Source: JALOLG01 sp963776935 (GTDB lineage: Bacteria > Actinomycetota > Acidimicrobiia > Acidimicrobiales > Ilumatobacteraceae). Taken from it: a stretch of DNA of 64,000 nt. The stretch covers positions 310,001 to 374,000 of the forward strand of contig CAVZOP010000015.1 in the NCBI GenBank assembly GCA_963776935.1, in the 5' to 3' direction. The notes under the pieces were generated by a model. It did not search any database. It was not told where the DNA came from and worked only from the letters and a program-made list of their open reading frames with translations. Both the position numbers and the translations under genes were made by a program. Below, piece after piece: positions 17,932 through 26,942 of this stretch (the first letter of the stretch is position 1; each line of letters starts with the position of its first letter).

Positions 17932-20028
17932 GTGAGCAAGCGGGTGGTGTCACGTCGGGATTTTCTTCGTATCAGTGGGGGTGCCGGCGCCGGGTTGTTC
18001 TTTGTTGGTCAGGTCGGCGGCCAGCTGTTCCGGGTTCCGGTGGCGGCGGCGAAGGACGCGGGCGAACCCCTCGATCCGAGTCGAGTGACGAAGTACACGA
18101 CGGCGCTGCTGATCCCGCCGGTGATGCCGCGGGCGGGCACGATCACGCAGCGGGGCGGCAAGCGGGTCGACTACTACGAGGTCTCGATGCGACAGTTCGC
18201 CCAGCAGATCCTGCCGGCGGGGATGCCGCCGACGACGGTGTGGGGCTATGGGGCGGTCAGCGCCGAGAGCAAGCGCGGTTTGTTGTTGCACAACGCCCCG
18301 TCGTTGACGATCGAGGCCCAATACAACCGGCCGGTGCGGGTCAAGTGGATCAACGACCTCGTCGACGACGACGGTAACCATTTGCCCCACCTGCTGCCTG
18401 TCGACCCGACGTTGCACTGGGCGAACCCGCCCGGCGGCGAGGCCGGGCACGACACGCGACCAGCGTTCGAGTCGACACCCGAGCGCTACACGGGTCCGGT
18501 GCCGATCGTCACCCACGCTCACGGCGCGGTCGGTGTCGGCGACGAGAGTGACGGCTACGCCGAGGCGTGGTACCTGCCGGACTGCGCGATCCCCGATGGC
18601 TATGCGAGCGACGGCACCTGGTACGAGTTCTTCGCCGCCAAGGCCGCGGCGAGCTACGGCGCGACGTGGGGCAAGGGGTTCGCGACCTTCCAGTACCCGA
18701 ACCTGGGGCGGGCGACGACCACCTGGTTCCACGACCACACGCTGGGGATGACGCGGCTCAACGTGTACGCCGGTCCAGCCGGGTTCTTCATTGTCCGCGG
18801 CGGGCCCAGCGGCGACGGAGCCGTGCTCGACAGCCGGACCGGTCTGCCGGCCTCGTTCCCGGGTCCGGCCCCGCGCCCAAACGACATGTTCCCGCCCAAC
18901 AAGCCCTACCGGGAGATCGCACTCGCGATCCAGGACCGCTCGTTCTACTGTGACGGGTCGCTGTTCTACCCTGACACCCGCGCCTTGTTCGACGAGTTCG
19001 AAGGTCCGTACATCCCCGACACCGACATCTCGCCGATCTGGAATCCCGAGTTCTTCGGCAACGCGATCATCGTCAACGGCAACACGTGGCCATTCCAGAC
19101 CGTCGAGCAGCGCCGTTACCGATTCCGGGTGCTCAACGGCTGCGACTCGAGGTTCTTGATCCTCGACTTCGACCACATCGACGGGGTGGAACTGTGGGCG
19201 ATCGGCAACGAAGGCGGCTTCCTCGCCGCCCCCGTCAACCTGACCGATACGAACAGCAACAGGCTCCTCATCGGACCGGCGGAACGGTCCGATCTGATCG
19301 TTGACTTCACCAACGTTGCGGTCGGCAACTACGTGCTGGCCAACGCCGGACCCGACGAACCCTTCGGCGGCGGCAGTCCTGGCATCGACTTCGTCGTCGC
19401 CGACCCCGCCACCACCGGTCAGGTCATGGAGTTCCGCGTCGTGCCCGCCCTCACCGTGGACGACTCGACGCCTCCCCAATTCCTCCAACTGCCGGCCATC
19501 ACGCCCCTTCCGGCAGCAACGGTCACCAGGCCGCTGGCCCTGCTCGAGGAGATGTCGGCGTTCCACGACGGTCCCGCCGAGGCCCTGCTCGGGGTGGTCT
19601 CTGGCGACCCCAACGTAGACCCCGGCGTGGCGACCAAACGGATGTGGCATGAGGAGATCACCGAGAACCCCGCGGTCGGCGCCACCGAGGTGTGGGAGTT
19701 CTACAACGCCACCGAAGACGCCCACCCGATGCACATCCACGAAACCACCTTCGAGGTGATCAACCGGCAGCCCATCGTCGTCAGCGACGAAGAAGACGAA
19801 CCGTTGCTCGTGCAGGTAATGCCGGACTCGACGCCGACCCCGACGGAATCATGGGAGACCGGCCTCAAAGAGACCGTCATCGCTTACCCGGGCCAGGTCA
19901 CGCGCGTGAAGGCACAGTTCAACAACCCGGGCCAATATGTGTGGCACTGTCACATCGTCGAACACGAAGACAACGAGATGATGCGCCCCTACCGCATCGG
20001 CCCCGTACAGCCCGGCCAGCCGGGCTAG
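17932..20028 (+). CDS. Multicopper oxidase, Tat-exported, CotA/phenoxazinone-synthase-like
   Basis: Copper enzyme that oxidises phenols, metals such as Mn(II), or similar substrates and reduces oxygen to water outside the cytoplasm. The N-terminus SRRDFLRISGGAGAGLFFVGQ is a twin-arginine signal. Copper motifs are visible in order: VTHAHGAV, TTTWFHDHTLGMTRLN, AHPMHIHETTFE and VWHCHIVEHEDNEMM, the last giving the type-1 ligands including Met. The start of the mature part, EPLDPSRVTKY, is typical of CotA-like bacterial oxidases. At 698 aa it is slightly long for the group. It is intact, in contrast to the broken genes around it, which suggests it is under selection. Confidence 0.9.
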   Translation: MSKRVVSRRDFLRISGGAGAGLFFVGQVGGQLFRVPVAAAKDAGEPLDPSRVTKYTTALLIPPVMPRAGTITQRGGKRVDYYEVSMRQFAQQILPAGMPPTTVWGYGAVSAESKRGLLLHNAPSLTIEAQYNRPVRVKWINDLVDDDGNHLPHLLPVDPTLHWANPPGGEAGHDTRPAFESTPERYTGPVPIVTHAHGAVGVGDESDGYAEAWYLPDCAIPDGYASDGTWYEFFAAKAAASYGATWGKGFATFQYPNLGRATTTWFHDHTLGMTRLNVYAGPAGFFIVRGGPSGDGAVLDSRTGLPASFPGPAPRPNDMFPPNKPYREIALAIQDRSFYCDGSLFYPDTRALFDEFEGPYIPDTDISPIWNPEFFGNAIIVNGNTWPFQTVEQRRYRFRVLNGCDSRFLILDFDHIDGVELWAIGNEGGFLAAPVNLTDTNSNRLLIGPAERSDLIVDFTNVAVGNYVLANAGPDEPFGGGSPGIDFVVADPATTGQVMEFRVVPALTVDDSTPPQFLQLPAITPLPAATVTRPLALLEEMSAFHDGPAEALLGVVSGDPNVDPGVATKRMWHEEITENPAVGATEVWEFYNATEDAHPMHIHETTFEVINRQPIVVSDEEDEPLLVQVMPDSTPTPTESWETGLKETVIAYPGQVTRVKAQFNNPGQYVWHCHIVEHEDNEMMRPYRIGPVQPGQPG

Positions 20029-20420
20029 CGGGGTCCGCGTCCACGCTGAGGTACACGATCCGCACGGCCCCCGCGGTCCGATTCAGCGTCCGAAACATGC
20101 CGCGACTGCGGGTGCCGTTCTCGAGCGGTCAAATGGGTATGCCGAGCGAGGCGTGTCGGGCAGCCGTCCAGATCCGATGACCGGTCGCAATCGTCAGAGG
20201 ACCCGTTCCTGGCGGCCCGCCGATCGCGGAGTCACACACCCAGGACGTCGCGCTCATTCGAGTGATTTCCGGGCTGACCTTTCTGTCGGCTTCGGCGACC
20301 CATTCAGCGTTGGTGGAACCCATCAATCGGTGAAACGAGATCATCGGTAGCACGAACGCCAGTAGACCTCACCGATCGGATTGAGGCCTGCCCCCGATTG
20401 ACATCGTCGGCGGGAGGTGT
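20029..20420. other. Intergenic region between multicopper oxidase and arsR-type gene
   Basis: About 390 bases with no convincing coding region. It must hold the promoter of the ArsR/SRPBCC operon. A GGGAGGTG sequence lies at 20412-20419, 15 bases before the ATG, a little far for an ideal ribosome-binding site. No terminator hairpin was clear downstream of the oxidase. Confidence 0.45.
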
Positions 20421-20446
20421 AATCTACAACCAGATGGTTGTAGATT
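20421..20446. promoter_or_regulatory. Perfect 12-bp inverted repeat overlapping the arsR-type start codon (likely operator)
   Basis: AATCTACAACCA at 20421-20432 and its exact complement TGGTTGTAGATT at 20435-20446 are separated by GA. The ATG start codon is at 20434-20436, so the right arm encodes the residues after Met (Val-Val-Asp). A symmetric site of this kind at the start of an ArsR-family gene is most simply its own operator, giving autorepression. Confidence 0.75.
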
Positions 20447-20787
20447 CTCTCGAGCGCGCGAAACGGACCGACCGGTTGTTTTTCGCTCTCAGCGATGCAA
20501 CACGGCGCGACATCGTCACGCAGACGCTCGACCGTGAGCGCTCCGTCAGCGAGCTCGGCCGGCTGTATCCGATCAGCCTCACCGCGGTGCAGAAGCACGT
20601 CGAGGTCCTCGTCGACGCCGGTCTGGTTTCAAAGCACCGGAGTGGACGGGAACAACACGTGCGCGGCGAGGTCAACCGACTGCGCCGGGCGCACGAACTT
20701 CTCGATGAACTCGAAACGGTGTGGCGGGCCCGCCTCGAACGCTTCGAGGGCGTCCTCAACGAAACCACTGGAAAGGAAAGCGAATGA
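20434..20787 (+). CDS. ArsR-family winged-helix transcriptional regulator
   Basis: A 117-aa dimeric repressor. DRLFFALSDATRRDIVTQTL is the N-terminal helix typical of this group, and the recognition part is SVSELGRLYPISLTAVQKHVEVLVDAGLVSKHRSGREQHVR, the winged helix. No metal-binding cysteines are present, so it is not a classical arsenic sensor. This subgroup is regularly paired with an SRPBCC (AHSA1) protein, as here, where the stop overlaps the next start as ATGA. The start lies inside a perfect palindrome, indicating autoregulation. The inducer is unknown. Confidence 0.88.
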   Translation: MVVDSLERAKRTDRLFFALSDATRRDIVTQTLDRERSVSELGRLYPISLTAVQKHVEVLVDAGLVSKHRSGREQHVRGEVNRLRRAHELLDELETVWRARLERFEGVLNETTGKESE

Positions 20788-21281
20788 CCGTTTGGAATGT
20801 CGACAAGTACGCAGAGGCCAAGACAATGGTCATCACTGCGGAGTTCAAGACGTCCATCACCAACGTGTGGCAGCTGTGGGCCGACCCGCGCCTACTCGAG
20901 CGGTGGTGGGGTCCGCCAGGATTCCCCGCCACGTTCGAGCATCACGACCTCACGCCGGGCGGCACGATCACCTACTTCATGTCCGGCCCCGACGGCGGCG
21001 ACAGGTTCGACGGCACCTGGAACGTGGTCGAGGTCGATGCCCCGACCAGGCTCGTGGTCGAAGACGCCATCGTCGAAGATGACGGAACGCCCAGCGACGG
21101 CAACTCCATGACTCGCATGGAGATCGACATCGAAGCGGCGGGCGACACGACCCGCATGATCCTCACCACCCATTTCGACTCGCTCGAAGGGATGGAGCAA
21201 GCGATCGCCATGGGCGTCGTTGAAGGTATGAAGGCCTGGATGTCCCAGATCGACACCCTGCTCGCCGAGGTCGCTGCCTAG
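20784..21281 (+). CDS. SRPBCC (AHSA1-like) domain protein
   Basis: A 165-aa helix-grip protein. Signature segments are TAEFKTSITNVWQLWADPRLLERWWGPPGFP at about 18-48, GGTITYFMSGPDG, and the C-terminal helix GMKAWMSQIDTLLAEV. Such proteins bind hydrophobic ligands or act as Hsp90 co-chaperone homologues; bacterial members in ArsR operons have no settled function. ATG at 20784 overlaps the regulator's stop, so the pair is co-translated. Confidence 0.87.
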   Translation: MTVWNVDKYAEAKTMVITAEFKTSITNVWQLWADPRLLERWWGPPGFPATFEHHDLTPGGTITYFMSGPDGGDRFDGTWNVVEVDAPTRLVVEDAIVEDDGTPSDGNSMTRMEIDIEAAGDTTRMILTTHFDSLEGMEQAIAMGVVEGMKAWMSQIDTLLAEVAA

Positions 21282-21959
21282 CGGGACTTGGCCGACCCGG
21301 GACTGCTCGCGGATGTGGCGCTCGCCGCGGAGCAGGCCGGTTGGGACGGCGTGTTCGTCTGGGATCATCTCTGGAACCGAACGTTGGTTCCGTTCGCCGA
21401 CCCACGCTTGCGGCGATCGCGATGGCGACCGAGCAGGTCGTGATCGGCACGATGGTCACCGCCCTGCCGCGACGTCGGCCGCAGCTCGTCGCTCAGTCGA
21501 CGACATCGGTCGATCGCCTGTCCACTGGCCGCATGGTGCTGGGCCTCGGCCTCGGGGTCGACAGCTACGGCGAGTACTCGGTGTTCGATGAACCGGCGGT
21601 CGACGATCGAGCTCGAGCCGCTGCGCTTGATGCCGGGATCGGCCTGCTCGCGCAGATGCTCGCAGGTGAACCCGTGGCAGGCGCCGGCGGGCGGGTGACC
21701 ACACCGGCCAGCGTTCAACAGCCTCGCGTCCCGATCTGGATCGCCGGTCGGGCCGGGCTCAGCGCCGGGCCGCGTCGCGTGCGCCGTCACGGATTGGAGG
21801 GTCTCGCGCACGGCCCTCGGCGGGGTGGCCCCCGTGATGGAAGCCGTCACGGCAACGGGCACCGTCAGCGGCGAGCTCCTGGGCGCCCCGAATGAGCAGC
21901 TCCGGACCCAACTCGCCGGCGGCCCGGTCGGTGCATTCGCGCTGTACCAGTCGCTGTAG
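21282..21959 (+). pseudogene. LLM-class flavin-dependent oxidoreductase remnant
   Basis: A luciferase-like monooxygenase in pieces. DLADPGLLADVALAAEQAGWDGVFVWDHLWNR is the conserved N-terminal part, but the first strand and a start codon are missing. After VPFADP the frame shifts near 21401, where one C is missing, into LAAIAMATEQVVIGTMVTALPRRRPQLVAQ and RLSTGRMVLGLGLGVDSYGEYS. After PRVPIWIAGRAG homology is lost; a third frame reads to TAG 21957. Family members often use F420 or FMN. Missing ends and more than one defect make this a genuine pseudogene, not just a sequence error. Confidence 0.78.
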
Positions 21960-21994
21960 CGGACGAGACGTGCGAGTCGTCCCCGGGAATGAAA

Positions 21995-23020
21995 CTAGGT
22001 CCCGGTTGGCGGCGGTGCTGCCCCGACACCGCGGAAGTAGTCGAGGATGACCTCGGAACCCTCGCCCAGGCGTAGGATCGATTGATCGCCGACGGTGTCG
22101 CCGTACACCGGCAGCGTGTAGGTGTCGAGCTTCTCGGCGGCAGCGCGGCGCAGGGCTTCGCCCGCCTTGATCGGGTCGACCGAGGCGTCGATGCGAACGG
22201 AGGACACGACCGCGTCGAGCACCCCACCCGAGCCGAACGGCGACGACTGGACGGTCTCGAGGGCCCCGTTGACCGCCGCTCGCATGAACAGCTGCTGGCG
22301 CTCGATGCGACCCAGGTCGGCCCACGCGTCGATCCGCCAGTCGCCCTCGCGGAACTCCTCGTAGTACCGGCTCCGGGCGAACGCCAGCGATTGGACGCCG
22401 TCGAGCTTCTGGCAGCCAGGTTGCAGCGACAACCCGGTGTGGAGGTCGCGGGTGGCGAACTCGATGCAGAGCTCGACGCCACCGATCTGGTCGATGATCC
22501 GCTTGAACCCGACGAAGTCGACCTCGACGTAGTGATGGATCGGGATACCCAACGACTGGGTGATGGTGGATGCCAGCCGTTGTGGGCCCTCCGAGTAGGC
22601 GCTGTTGATGCGGTTCGACTCACCCGTGCCGGCGATCTCGACCCACAGGTCGCGGGGCAGGCTGAGCAGCGCCGCCCCACCGTCCTTCTCGCGGCGCAGG
22701 ATCATGATCGTGTCGCTGCGGCGCCCGCTGACGTCCGACGCGTCGCCGATCCCACCGAAGTCGGGGGAGTTGGGGTCGACACCCTCGCGGGTGTCGGACC
22801 CGACGAGCAGGTAGTTCTCGGCGGGACCGTCGTCGGGGACCGAGGTGAGCACCAACTCGAGTCCGTCGACTCGAACGATGTCGTCGGTCCGCCGATCGGC
22901 GGCGCGGAGCACCCCGGTGGTGCCGGCGACACCGACGACGCCGGCGAGGAACACCATCATCGGGATGGGGCTCCGGACGCGTCGGCGGCGACGGGCCGCT
23001 GGGGGGTCGGCCAAGCTCAC
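21995..23020 (-). CDS. LytR-CpsA-Psr (LCP) family glycopolymer ligase
   Basis: Membrane-anchored enzyme that attaches lipid-linked glycopolymers to peptidoglycan (arabinogalactan or teichoic-acid-type polymers). The N-terminus is a short basic tail then a single membrane segment, IPMMVFLAGVVGVAGTTGVL. The extracellular LCP domain begins with NYLLVGSDTREG and has RRSDTIMILR, LLSLPRDLWVEI and NRINSAYSEG, carrying the conserved Arg and Asp residues that bind the pyrophosphate and metal, followed by HYVEVDFVGFKRIIDQIGGVEL and DGVQSLAFARSRY. Length 341 aa. It may link the polysaccharide made by the two glycan loci to the wall. Confidence 0.9.
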   Translation of the reverse strand: MSLADPPAARRRRRVRSPIPMMVFLAGVVGVAGTTGVLRAADRRTDDIVRVDGLELVLTSVPDDGPAENYLLVGSDTREGVDPNSPDFGGIGDASDVSGRRSDTIMILRREKDGGAALLSLPRDLWVEIAGTGESNRINSAYSEGPQRLASTITQSLGIPIHHYVEVDFVGFKRIIDQIGGVELCIEFATRDLHTGLSLQPGCQKLDGVQSLAFARSRYYEEFREGDWRIDAWADLGRIERQQLFMRAAVNGALETVQSSPFGSGGVLDAVVSSVRIDASVDPIKAGEALRRAAAEKLDTYTLPVYGDTVGDQSILRLGEGSEVILDYFRGVGAAPPPTGT

Positions 23021-23127
23021 GGACCGAAACGGTACCGGCCCGAGCCGTCGGGTTGTGGGCAGCAGGCGTCACACCTGCTTGGCCCCGGGCGGCGCGCGGG
23101 CCGCGAACCTCGTGCGTGCGTCGGGCG

Positions 23128-23878
23128 TCAGCCGGGCGGTCCGGCGTCGCGAACATGCACCACGTCGCCGACGTCGAGCCGATGCGTGAGCCCGCAGGTG
23201 TCGACGACGACCAACCGACCGTCGCCGTCGACGTCGACCGCGCGCCCATCGATCCGATGCCCCGGCACCTGGACCTCGACCCGCCGACCCAGCGTGTTGA
23301 GGGCCCCGCGATACCGGTCATGGATGTCGGCCGGCAGGGAGTCGAACGCGGCCGAGCAGCGCGGCGAGCAGTTCGAGCGGCGAGGGAACGCTGCCCGACG
23401 GAATCGCGCTGTGCAGCGACACCGCGCCGACGGGGGCCCAGCCCACGTTCAGCCCGAGCCCGACCACGATCGATCCGTCGGCCGCCCGCTGGGCGAGGAT
23501 CCCGGCCAGCTTGCGCTCCCCGACGAGCAGGTCGTTCGGCCATTTCAGCACTGCATCGACCCCGGCCGTGGCGCGGCACGCGTCGATCGCGGCCAGCCCG
23601 ACCCGTTGGGTCAGGGTCGAGGGCTGGGTTGGCACCGTACGGAACAGCATCGACACGAGCAGGTTGACGCCCGCCGGCGCCTCCCAGCGCCGGTCGAGTC
23701 GGCCGCGGCCCGCGGTCTGATGGTCGGTCACGAGCACGCTGCGATCCGGCACACCGGTGGCGGCGGCCGCCACGAGGTCGTCGTTGGTGCTGCCGGTCAC
23801 CGGTACGTGCGTGACGGTCCAACCGTCCGGCCATTCAACCGGCGGGTCGCCGGGCGGCGTGCGGTCGGCAACACCCAT
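23128..23878 (-). pseudogene. birA: Biotin-[acetyl-CoA-carboxylase] ligase, frameshifted
   Basis: BirA attaches biotin to the Lys of biotin carboxyl carrier domains, here presumably that of the divergent carboxylase gene. Catalytic motifs are present in the first frame: GSTNDDLVAAAATG, the biotin loop HQTAGRGRLDRRWEAP, VGLAAIDACR, LKWPNDLLVGERKLAGIL and GLGLNVGWAP. Near 23347 the frame shifts by one extra G or two lost bases; the C-terminal domain then reads DSLPADIHDRYRGALNTLGRRVEV to TGA 23128. It lacks an N-terminal DNA-binding domain, so it is a mono-functional ligase of about 250 aa. The biotin enzyme next door needs it, so a sequence error is the likeliest explanation. Confidence 0.85.
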
Positions 23879-23897
23879 GGCACGTACATTGTCAGGC

Positions 23898-25664
23898 GTG
23901 CTGCAAAAGATCCTGATCGCCAACCGTGGCGAGATCGCCGTGCGCGTGATCCGCGCCGCTCGCGAGCTCGGCATCAAGACCGTCGCGGTCTACTCCGAGC
24001 TCGATCGGGACGCCCTGCACGTCCGGCTGGCCGACGAGGCGTACGCCCTCGGCGGGCAGGCGGCGGCCGAGAGCTATCTCAACACCGACGCCATCATCGG
24101 CGCGATCCGTGACAGCGGCGCCGACGGCGTCCACCCCGGCTACGGCTTCTTCTCCGAGAACGCCGACTTCGCGGGCGCGATCACCGAGATGGGCGTGACA
24201 TTCATCGGCCCACCGCCGTCGGCGATCACCGAGATGGGCGACAAGGTCTCGAGCCGGCTCGCCGCGCAGCACGGCGGCGCGCCGATCGTTCCCGGCACCA
24301 CCGAGTTCGCGTCCGGTCCCGAAGACATCGTGGCGTTCGGTGAGGCGAGTGGCTGGCCGATCGCTATCAAGGCCGCCTTCGGCGGTGGCGGTCGGGGGAT
24401 GAAGGTCGTCGAATCGGCGGCCGAGGTCGTCGACGCGATGGCGAGTGCCCAGCGCGAGGCGAAGGGCTTCTTCGGACGCGACGAGGTGTACGTCGAGCGG
24501 TACCTGACATGGCCGCGTCACGTCGAGGTGCAGATCGTCGGCGACCAACAGGGCAACGTGGTGTGGGTCTCGACGCGTGACTGCTCGGCGCAACGGCGTC
24601 ATCAGAAGTTGATCGAGGAGGCACCGGCGCCCGGGCTGCCCGACGGGGTCGAGGCGGCGATGGGCGAGGCCGCGGTCAAAGCCGCCAAGGCCGTCGGGTA
24701 CTACAACGCCGGGACGGTGGAGTTCATCTACCAGGACGGTGACTTCTTCTTCCTCGAGATGAACACCCGCCTGCAGGTCGAGCACCCCGTCACCGAGGTG
24801 ATCACCGGCCTCGATCTCGTCGAATGGCAGATCCGGGTGGCGTCCGGCGAACCGCTGCCGATGACGCAGGAGGAGGTGCTGGCACTGCGCCGTGGCCATG
24901 GCATCGAGATTCGCATCAACGCCGAGGACCCGGCGGGCGGGCGCTTCCTCCCGTCGCCGGGCCGCATCACCAAGCTCGTCCCACCCGATGGCTTCGGCGT
25001 GCGATTCGACAGCGGGTACGAGTCGGGCGACGAGATCAGCCAGTTCTACGACAACCTCGTCGGCAAGGTCATCGTCTGGGGCAAGGACCGCGACACCGCG
25101 ATCGCGCGCGCCGTCCGTGCCCTCGAGGAGATGACGGTCGAGGGCGTGGCGACGACGATCCCGGCCGATCTGGCGATCCTCCGCCATTCCGATTTCGTCG
25201 CCGTCGAGCACTCGACGAGATGGGTCGAGCAGAGCCTCGACCTGTCGGACCTGGCACCGGCCGTCACCACGCCGCCGGAAACCGTCGACGGAGCCGCCGA
25301 GCCACTGGTGCAACGGCGAACCACGGTCGAGGTCAACGGCAAGCGGTTCGAGGTCGCGATGTGGGTGCCGGAGGTGGCGACCACGGCCTTGGCCGCCAAG
25401 GCGGCCAAGCCCAGGCGTGCCGGCGGTGCGAGCGGCGCGGCCGGCGGCGGGAGCGGAGACGTGACCGTGCCGATGCAGGGGACGATCGTGAAGGTGCTCG
25501 TCGAGGTCGGTCAGGCCGTCGACGTCGGACAGGGCATCGTCGTGCTCGAGGCGATGAAGATGGAGAACCAGATCAACGCCGAGAAGGCCGGCACCGTCAA
25601 GGCGATCAAGGTCGCCCCCGGCGACACCGTCGGCGGCGGCGACGTCGTCGCCGTCATCGAATAA
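23898..25664 (+). CDS. accA: Acetyl-/propionyl-CoA carboxylase alpha subunit (biotin carboxylase + BCCP)
   Basis: A 588-aa subunit of an acyl-CoA carboxylase. The N-terminal biotin carboxylase has ILIANRGEIAVRVIRAARELGI, VYSELDRDALH, the ATP-grasp GGGGRGMKVV segment, RDCSAQRRHQKLIEEAPAP and NTRLQVEHPVTE. The C-terminal biotinyl domain has the sequence EAMKMENQI with the biotinylated Lys near residue 554. GTG at 23898 gives the classical start LQKILIANRGE; ATG 23877 would overlap the divergent birA start. The acyl-CoA-binding beta subunit is not in the window. Pairing with birA is functionally sensible. Confidence 0.9.
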   Translation: MLQKILIANRGEIAVRVIRAARELGIKTVAVYSELDRDALHVRLADEAYALGGQAAAESYLNTDAIIGAIRDSGADGVHPGYGFFSENADFAGAITEMGVTFIGPPPSAITEMGDKVSSRLAAQHGGAPIVPGTTEFASGPEDIVAFGEASGWPIAIKAAFGGGGRGMKVVESAAEVVDAMASAQREAKGFFGRDEVYVERYLTWPRHVEVQIVGDQQGNVVWVSTRDCSAQRRHQKLIEEAPAPGLPDGVEAAMGEAAVKAAKAVGYYNAGTVEFIYQDGDFFFLEMNTRLQVEHPVTEVITGLDLVEWQIRVASGEPLPMTQEEVLALRRGHGIEIRINAEDPAGGRFLPSPGRITKLVPPDGFGVRFDSGYESGDEISQFYDNLVGKVIVWGKDRDTAIARAVRALEEMTVEGVATTIPADLAILRHSDFVAVEHSTRWVEQSLDLSDLAPAVTTPPETVDGAAEPLVQRRTTVEVNGKRFEVAMWVPEVATTALAAKAAKPRRAGGASGAAGGGSGDVTVPMQGTIVKVLVEVGQAVDVGQGIVVLEAMKMENQINAEKAGTVKAIKVAPGDTVGGGDVVAVIE

Positions 25665-25674
25665 CCCCCGAGCT

Positions 25675-26877
25675 TCACGAGATGGGGTTGGGGTGGGTGC
25701 GGCGTTCGCGGCGGACGACCTTGAACACGACGAGGGCGGCGAGGATCACACCCGTCAGCAGCACGGCGTGGTCAGTGAACGCGGTCGCCAGCACCACGAT
25801 CGCGACGCCGACCACGAGCGACCCGTCGACGACGCGCTGCTGGGACGCCACGTCGCGCAGCAGCCAGAGCGCGAGCAGGTAGGTGATGACGGGGATCGTC
25901 ACACTGAGCCCGGCCGTGAGCGAGGTGACACCACCCTCATCGCCGGCATGATGAGTCGCGTGGTCGACCGACACGACCAGGCCGGCGCCCACCGCGGCTG
26001 CGGCGGCGAAGATCGCGTAGTGGCCGTATCCCCAGATGAACGCCATCCGTAGCGAGTCGAGCTCGACGCGACCGGCGAGATCGAAGTAGATCCACCACAT
26101 CGACAACACGATCAGGACGCCACCGACCATCACCTCGATGAGCGCCGACGGGTAGTCGCGACTCTCGACGGCGGCACCGATCGCCACCGAGCCGGCGAGG
26201 ATCGACTCGCCCAGCACGATGATCGTGAACAACCCGTATCGCTCCGAGATGTGCTCGGGGTGCCACGACGTCGGCACCGCACGCTCGGCCCACACGGGGA
26301 CCACCAACTCGCCGATCACGAGGAGGATGAATCCGATCCAGTTGAACGGGTCGGGAACGACGAGCAGCACGACCCAGCCGACCTGGAGGACGGAGATCCC
26401 CGCCGCGAAGCGGAGAGCTGCCGGGCGACCGTGCGGATCGTCGTGGGCGGCCCGCAGCCACTGGGCGACGAGCGCCAACCGCATCACGACGTATCCGAGC
26501 GTGGTGATCGCGAAGTTCCGGTGCTCGACGACTTCGGGAACACCCGCGGCGAGGATCAGCGCACCGATGAGCTGCACGAACACGGCGAGCCGGTACGGCA
26601 CGTCGTCGTTGTCGTAGGCCGACGCGAACCACGTGAAGTTCATCCAGGCCCACCAGATGGCGAAGAACACGGCGAGGTAGTTGACGACCGCCTCGCCGAC
26701 GTTGCCGGCGAGGATCTCGTGCTCGAGGCTCGACGATGCGCGCGCGATGGCGACGACGAACACGAGGTCGAAGAACAACTCGAGCGGCGTCGCGGTGCGA
26801 TGGGGCTCGTCGGGCGAACGACGACCCATCGCGACCATCCACGTCGATGATCGCCGCGGCTCGGAGGGGCTGGTCAT
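25675..26877 (-). CDS. Low temperature requirement protein A (LtrA) family membrane protein
   Basis: A 400-aa integral membrane protein of the LtrA family (PF06772), function largely unknown. The N-terminal signature TATPLELFFDLVFVVAIARAS is clear, followed by many hydrophobic helices (for example VVNYLAVFFAIWWAWMNFTWFAS and LFTIIVLGESILAG), about ten in total, and a basic C-terminal tail. The ERYGLFTIIVLGESILA block near 220 is the second family hallmark. It is convergent with the carboxylase gene, with only 10 bases between, and its start lies about 65 bases from hutH. Confidence 0.88.
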   Translation of the reverse strand: MTSPSEPRRSSTWMVAMGRRSPDEPHRTATPLELFFDLVFVVAIARASSSLEHEILAGNVGEAVVNYLAVFFAIWWAWMNFTWFASAYDNDDVPYRLAVFVQLIGALILAAGVPEVVEHRNFAITTLGYVVMRLALVAQWLRAAHDDPHGRPAALRFAAGISVLQVGWVVLLVVPDPFNWIGFILLVIGELVVPVWAERAVPTSWHPEHISERYGLFTIIVLGESILAGSVAIGAAVESRDYPSALIEVMVGGVLIVLSMWWIYFDLAGRVELDSLRMAFIWGYGHYAIFAAAAAVGAGLVVSVDHATHHAGDEGGVTSLTAGLSVTIPVITYLLALWLLRDVASQQRVVDGSLVVGVAIVVLATAFTDHAVLLTGVILAALVVFKVVRRERRTHPNPIS

Positions 26878-26942
26878 CCGGTGCGACAGTAACGGCGAGC
26901 GCAGCAGGCCCGACCAACCGTGATCTGGCAGAGTTTGCCCAG

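Noticed and set aside
22082..24112. Long plus-strand open frame of about 676 codons opposite the LCP and birA genes
   Set aside because: Arg/Pro-rich product without domain signatures, fully antisense to well-supported genes; an artefact of high GC.
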